In this document: positions 60,369 through 64,000 of the stretch, piece by piece
How positions within the stretch are numbered: position 1 is the first letter of the stretch
How the letters are laid out: each line of letters starts with the position of its first letter
Notes under the pieces: model-generated
Database searches by the model: none
What the model saw: the letters and a program-made list of their open reading frames with translations, nothing else
Told to the model about the DNA's origin: nothing
Made by a program: the position numbers and the translations under genes
DNA from: DATHAP01 sp963762865
Lineage (GTDB): Bacteria; Actinomycetota; Actinomycetes; JACCUZ01
Length of the DNA stretch: 64,000 nt
Direction: 5' to 3'
Assembly (NCBI GenBank): GCA_963762865.1
Contig: CAVXNC010000025.1
Span: 62,001 to 126,000, forward strand

Positions 60369-61427
60369 GTGGGCACGGGTCGGTGCAGCAGAGCGGTAGG
60401 CGACAGCGGTGATCGAGCCGCTGACCCAGGCGTCCACGCCGCGGTCCCGCAGCACCCGCACCGCGGCGTCGGCGGCGTCCGGCGCGACGACGGCCACCAT
60501 GCCGACGCCGAGGTTCAGCGTCCGCTCGAGCTCGTCGGGCGCCACCTGGCCGACCTGCTGCACGAGCGAGAAGACCGGCGGCGGCGTCCAGGACGCCCGG
60601 TCGACCGAGGCGCGCACGCCGGCCGGCAGGACCCGCGCCAGGTTGGCGTCCAGCCCGCCGCCCGTGACGTGCGAGAAGGCGTGCACCTCGACCGCGTCGA
60701 TCAGCGCCAGGCAGTCCTTCGCGTAGATCCGGGTCGGCTCGAGCAGCTCCTCGCCGAGCGTGCGACCGAGCTCGTCGACGTGCCGGTCCAGCGACCAGCC
60801 GGCCCCGGCGTCCGAGAGGAGCACGTGGCGCACCAGCGAGTAGCCGTTGCTGTGCAGGCCGCTCGAGGCCATCGCGACGAGCACGTCGCCCGGCCGGACC
60901 CGGTCCGGCCCCAGCACCCGGTCGGCCTCGACGACCCCCGTGCCGGCACCGGCGACGTCGTACTCGTCCGGCCCCAGCAGGCCGGGGTGCTCGGCGGTCT
61001 CGCCTCCGACCAGGGCGCAGCCGGCGAGCACGCAGCCCTCGGCGATCCCCTTGACCACCGCGGCGATCCGCTCCGGCACGACCCGGCCGCAGGCGATGTA
61101 GTCGGTCATGAACAGCGGCTCCGCGCCGCAGACCACCAGGTCGTCCACGACCATGCCGACCAGGTCCTGGCCGATCGTGTCGTGCTTGTCCATGGCGGTC
61201 GCGATCGCGACCTTGGTGCCCACCCCGTCGGTGGACGTCGCGAGCAGCGGACGGTCGTACGACCGCAAGGCGCTCACGTCGAAGAGCCCGGCGAAGCCGC
61301 CGATGCCGCCGACGACCTCGGGTCGCGACGTCTTGGCGACCCACTCCTTCATCAGCTCGACGGCCCGGTCGCCCGCCTCGATGTCGACCCCGGCGGCGGC
61401 GTAGCTCGCGCCCTGCCCAGCAGTCAC
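60363..61427 (-). CDS. purM: Phosphoribosylformylglycinamidine cyclo-ligase
   Basis: Fifth step of purine synthesis: ATP-dependent closure of the imidazole ring to AIR. The 354 residues contain SYAAAGVDIEAGDRAVELMK, ATSTDGVGTKVAIA, GCALVGGETAEHPG and VTGGGLDANLARVLP, all family hallmarks. The GTG start overlaps the purF stop by four bases, so purF and purM are coupled. Length and motifs are normal. Confidence 0.95.
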   Translation of the reverse strand: MTAGQGASYAAAGVDIEAGDRAVELMKEWVAKTSRPEVVGGIGGFAGLFDVSALRSYDRPLLATSTDGVGTKVAIATAMDKHDTIGQDLVGMVVDDLVVCGAEPLFMTDYIACGRVVPERIAAVVKGIAEGCVLAGCALVGGETAEHPGLLGPDEYDVAGAGTGVVEADRVLGPDRVRPGDVLVAMASSGLHSNGYSLVRHVLLSDAGAGWSLDRHVDELGRTLGEELLEPTRIYAKDCLALIDAVEVHAFSHVTGGGLDANLARVLPAGVRASVDRASWTPPPVFSLVQQVGQVAPDELERTLNLGVGMVAVVAPDAADAAVRVLRDRGVDAWVSGSITAVAYRSAAPTRAHS

Positions 61428-63013
61428 GGGCGGGTCAGCGCGTCGTGGCCGGGCACCAAGGCGGGCACGACGGGCTCCACCTCGAGCAGGTGCTTGCCGA
61501 GCAGCTCCGGCTCGGGGAGCTCGATCGGGTAGACGCCGTCGAAGCAGGCCCGGCACAGGTTCTCGCTCGGCTGCTCGGTGGCCGCGACGAGCCCCTCCAG
61601 GGAGATGTAGCCGAGCGAGTCCGCGCCGATCGAGGCGCGCACCTCCTCGACCGCCAGCCCGTTGGCGATCAGCTCGCCGGCGGAGGCGAAGTCGATGCCG
61701 TAGAAGCACGGCCACTTCACCGGCGGCGCGGCGATCCGCACGTGCACCTCGGTGGCGCCGGCCTCGCGGAGCATCCGCACCAGCGCGCGCTGGGTGTTGC
61801 CGCGCACGATCGTGTCGTCGACGACGACCAGCCGCTGGCCGGCGATGACCTCGCGGAGCGGGTTCAGCTTGAGCCGGATGCCGAGCTGGCGGATGGTCTG
61901 CGAGGGCTGGATGAAGGTGCGGCCCACGTAGGAGTTCTTCACCAGTCCGAGGCCGTACGGGATCCCGGAGCCCTGCGAGTAGCCGACCGCAGCGGGGGTG
62001 CCCGACTCGGGCACCGGGATGACCAGGTCGGCGTCCGCCGGTGCCTCCTCGGCGAGCCGGCGCCCGACCTCGACGCGCGTCGCGTGCACCGACCGGCCGG
62101 CGATCCGGGTGTCCGGCCGCGCCAGGTAGACGTACTCGAAGAGGCAGCCCTTGGGCGTCGGCTCGGCGAAGCGCTGGGTGCGCAGGCCGTGCTCGTCCAC
62201 GGCGATCAGCTCGCCGGGCTCGATCTCGCGGACGACCGAGGCACCGACGATGTCCAGGGCGGCGGTCTCGCTGGCGACGACCCAGCCCCGGTCGAGCCGG
62301 CCCAGCACCAGGGGGCGGACCCCGTGCGGGTCGCGGGCGGCGTACAGCGTCTCCTCGTCCATGAAGACCAGCGAGAACGCACCCCGCAGCTGGGGCAGGA
62401 CCTGCATCGCCGCCTGCTCGAGCGAGAGGTCGGGGTACGACGCCAGGAGAGCCGTGACGATCTCGGTATCGGTGGTGCTGTGCATGGCGGCGTGGCTGCG
62501 CATGCCCTCGCGCCAGCGGCGGGTCTCGTCCTTGGTCGGGGCCGCGCCGTCGTAGGGCAGCTGGCCGCTCTCGGCGGCGAGCTTCTCGACCAGCTCGAGG
62601 AGCTCGCTGGTGTTGGTGAGGTTGCCGTTGTGGCCCAACGCGATCGAGCCGGACGCGGTGGATCGGAACGTTGGCTGCGCGTTCTCCCACACACTGGAGC
62701 CGGTCGTGGAGTAGCGGGTGTGGCCGATCGCGAGGTGGCCGCGCAGTGCGCTGAGGTGGCCCTCGTCGAAGACCTGCGCGACCAGGCCCATGTCCTTGTA
62801 GACCAGGATCTGCGAGCCGTTGCTCACCGCTATGCCGGCCGACTCCTGGCCGCGGTGCTGCAGGGCGTAGAGACCGAAATAGGTCAGCTTGGCGACCTCG
62901 GTGTCGGCGTCGGGCGCGTAGGACGCCCAGACGCCGAATACCCCGCAGGCGTCCTGCGGTCCCTTGTCGTGCGGGTCGAGGTCATGGCCGAGCATTCCGT
63001 CGCCGCGTGGCAC
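61424..63013 (-). CDS. purF: Amidophosphoribosyltransferase
   Basis: First committed enzyme of purine synthesis, making phosphoribosylamine from PRPP and glutamine. The 529 residues include a propeptide removed to free the N-terminal nucleophile Cys 23 (DACGVFGVWA). The glutaminase domain has HRGQESAGIAVS and HNGNLTN, and the PRPP loop is LVVVDDTIVRGNT. Cysteines in KGCLFEYVYL, WPCFYGID and LCRACFDG match the 4Fe-4S ligands of the Bacillus-type enzyme. The start is the ATG giving MPRGDGMLG; an ATG six codons later is also possible. Confidence 0.95.
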   Translation of the reverse strand: MPRGDGMLGHDLDPHDKGPQDACGVFGVWASYAPDADTEVAKLTYFGLYALQHRGQESAGIAVSNGSQILVYKDMGLVAQVFDEGHLSALRGHLAIGHTRYSTTGSSVWENAQPTFRSTASGSIALGHNGNLTNTSELLELVEKLAAESGQLPYDGAAPTKDETRRWREGMRSHAAMHSTTDTEIVTALLASYPDLSLEQAAMQVLPQLRGAFSLVFMDEETLYAARDPHGVRPLVLGRLDRGWVVASETAALDIVGASVVREIEPGELIAVDEHGLRTQRFAEPTPKGCLFEYVYLARPDTRIAGRSVHATRVEVGRRLAEEAPADADLVIPVPESGTPAAVGYSQGSGIPYGLGLVKNSYVGRTFIQPSQTIRQLGIRLKLNPLREVIAGQRLVVVDDTIVRGNTQRALVRMLREAGATEVHVRIAAPPVKWPCFYGIDFASAGELIANGLAVEEVRASIGADSLGYISLEGLVAATEQPSENLCRACFDGVYPIELPEPELLGKHLLEVEPVVPALVPGHDALTRP

Positions 63014-63040
63014 GGCACGAGTCTAGGGGCAGCGACTCGG

Positions 63041-63271
63041 CTACGAGCGCCGGCGACTCTCCAGGACCACGGCAACCAGCCCGCCGAGCAGCGCCCCGAT
63101 CGCGCCGAGCATCAGGGCCAGGTAGAGGAAGAGCACCCAGGGCTGCTCGACCTGGTCGGAGCGCCGCACTGTCAGCACCACGCTGGCCAGCACACCGACC
63201 AGGCCGCCGGTGACCAGGAACCGCAGGTAGCGCGGGCTGGCGCGGCGGGTGGTCGGTCGCTGGTCGGGCAC
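63041..63271 (-). CDS. Small two-helix membrane protein
   Basis: A 76-residue protein with two transmembrane helices (FLVTGGLVGVLASVVLTV and FLYLALMLGAIGALLGGLVA) joined by a short charged loop and flanked by basic ends. Function unknown. It is 27 bases upstream of purF on the same strand and may be co-transcribed. Confidence 0.72.
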   Translation of the reverse strand: MPDQRPTTRRASPRYLRFLVTGGLVGVLASVVLTVRRSDQVEQPWVLFLYLALMLGAIGALLGGLVAVVLESRRRS

Positions 63272-63300
63272 GCGGGTGACTCTAGGTCGCCTCCCCGGCG

Positions 63301-64000
63301 TCAGGGCAGCGGGATGCTGGACACCCTGAACGGGTCCGGCTCGACGCCCGCGGAGCGCTCCCCGAACTGGCTGTTGACCACGAGGAGCCGGTCACCCGCC
63401 AGGGCTGCCGTCGTCGGGTCGTCGAACGACGCGTCGGTGGTGCGGCCGACAACCGTGCCGGAGGCCAGGTCGTCGGACAGGGAGATCTTCACGATGAAGC
63501 CGACGTCGCCCTGCCGCTCGACCGCGTAGAGCGTCGAGCCCACCAGCACCAGACCGTCGCCGGCGACCGGGGCGCCGCCCAGGTCGATCTTGCTGACCTC
63601 CTTGGTCTGCAGGTCCACCCGGTAGAGCTCGCCGGAGTTGCTCTTGGCGAGCACCAGGTAGCGGCCGTCCGGCGTCACAGCGATGCCGTTGACGTTGAAG
63701 CCGCTGGTGTACTGCAGGGCGGTGCCGGTGAAGTCCAGGAAGACCGGCAGGGTCTCGACACCGTCGGTCGAGTAGTCGGGACCGACCCGGTAGAGAACCG
63801 GCCGGAGCGAGTCGGTGACGTAGACGCTGCCGTCCGGAGCCACGGCCTCGTCGTTGAGGAACGTCGGGGTCGCGGCGGTGGGCGCCGGGTCGACCCGGTA
63901 GGAGCCGACCAGCTCGGCGCTGTCGGCGTCATAGACGAAGAAGCGCCCGGTGGCACCGCCCGCGACGAAGAGGTTGCCGTCGTCGACCTTGAGCCCGACG
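63301..64000 (-). CDS. NHL/SMP-30-like beta-propeller protein (5' truncated by window)
   Basis: The 3' part of a gene that starts beyond base 64000. The visible 232 residues show repeated beta-blade patterns such as DGSVYVTDSLRPVLYRVGPD, NGIAVTPDGRYLVLAKSNSG and DDGNLFVAGGATGRFFVYD. This is typical of six-bladed propellers of the SMP-30/gluconolactonase or NHL type. They are often secreted; the signal peptide cannot be seen. The substrate is unknown. Confidence 0.75.
   Translation of the reverse strand, partial: VGLKVDDGNLFVAGGATGRFFVYDADSAELVGSYRVDPAPTAATPTFLNDEAVAPDGSVYVTDSLRPVLYRVGPDYSTDGVETLPVFLDFTGTALQYTSGFNVNGIAVTPDGRYLVLAKSNSGELYRVDLQTKEVSKIDLGGAPVAGDGLVLVGSTLYAVERQGDVGFIVKISLSDDLASGTVVGRTTDASFDDPTTAALAGDRLLVVNSQFGERSAGVEPDPFRVSSIPLP

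Noticed and set aside
1..64000. CRISPR arrays, rRNA genes, riboswitches, insertion sequences
   Set aside because: No regularly spaced repeats of CRISPR type, no rRNA signature, no recognisable riboswitch core and no transposase frame were found on reading both strands; weak or novel elements could have been missed by eye.

Overview
The window is a 64 kb piece of a high-GC actinobacterial chromosome. BldC, an actinobacterial VLRF1-type release factor (acVLRF1), DUF3073 and DUF5709 proteins, a SigK/RskA pair and F420-type LLM oxidoreductases together suggest Propionibacteriales, most likely a Nocardioides-like organism. From memory, two blocks (pst/pit/ppk and bldC-vdh-purM-purF) are also close neighbours in Streptomyces, so most of the window looks like ordinary core chromosome. 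No CRISPR array, rRNA operon, prophage or intact integrase was seen.

Layout. 1-5.5 kb: the high-affinity phosphate importer pstSCAB (pstS cut by the window edge), convergent with the low-affinity pitA and its DUF47 partner, then an unlisted 56-residue gene. 5.8-13.9 kb: a class III aminotransferase, a PrsW-type membrane protease, a zinc-ribbon protein, an LLM oxidoreductase fused to hemerythrin, a LysE exporter, a frameshifted acVLRF1 gene, DUF2252, and a small three-helix protein. 14.0-21.8 kb: a polyphosphate locus of ppk1, a degenerate Nudix/phosphohistidine phosphatase, a CHAD protein, a ParA-type ATPase, a MutT1-like Nudix/phosphatase and a CYTH-CHAD protein. It has two PHO-box-like direct repeats, and the CHAD, ParA and MutT1 genes are translationally overlapped. 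21.9-28.9 kb: a hydrolase, tRNA-Lys, a cupin, the xfp-ackA phosphoketolase/acetate kinase pair and a GH13 trehalose-synthase-like enzyme. 29-37.3 kb: a PAS-GGDEF-EAL protein, then sigK-rskA followed by a DUF4331 protein, a TPR protein and a histidine-rich nickel/cobalt-type transporter. A matching CCAATCC-N16-CGAA element precedes both sigK and the DUF4331 gene.

37.3-39.6 kb: a metallopeptidase, a membrane metallophosphoesterase and a tRNA-Glu/Asp/Phe cluster. 39.6-45.3 kb: an accessory-looking segment. Two near-identical 100 bp repeats, each ending in a copy of the tRNA-Phe 3' half, flank a GNAT gene and are followed by a large LuxR-type ATPase and a secreted RTX-like repeat protein. 45.3-56.7 kb: oxidoreductases, two GNAT/phosphatase genes, NAD kinase, small DUF proteins, a stand-alone ligase-D phosphoesterase domain, cysteine dioxygenase with a divergent LysR regulator, a phosphoribosyltransferase, a CGNR protein and a hydrolase. 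56.7-64 kb: a lipoprotein, bldC, a conserved unknown, valine/leucine dehydrogenase, DUF3073, purM-purF, a small membrane protein and the start-truncated end of a beta-propeller protein.

Seven otherwise well-conserved genes carry single-base frame breaks, nine breaks in all. This density points to residual indel errors in the sequence rather than to gene decay, so these genes may well be intact in the organism.
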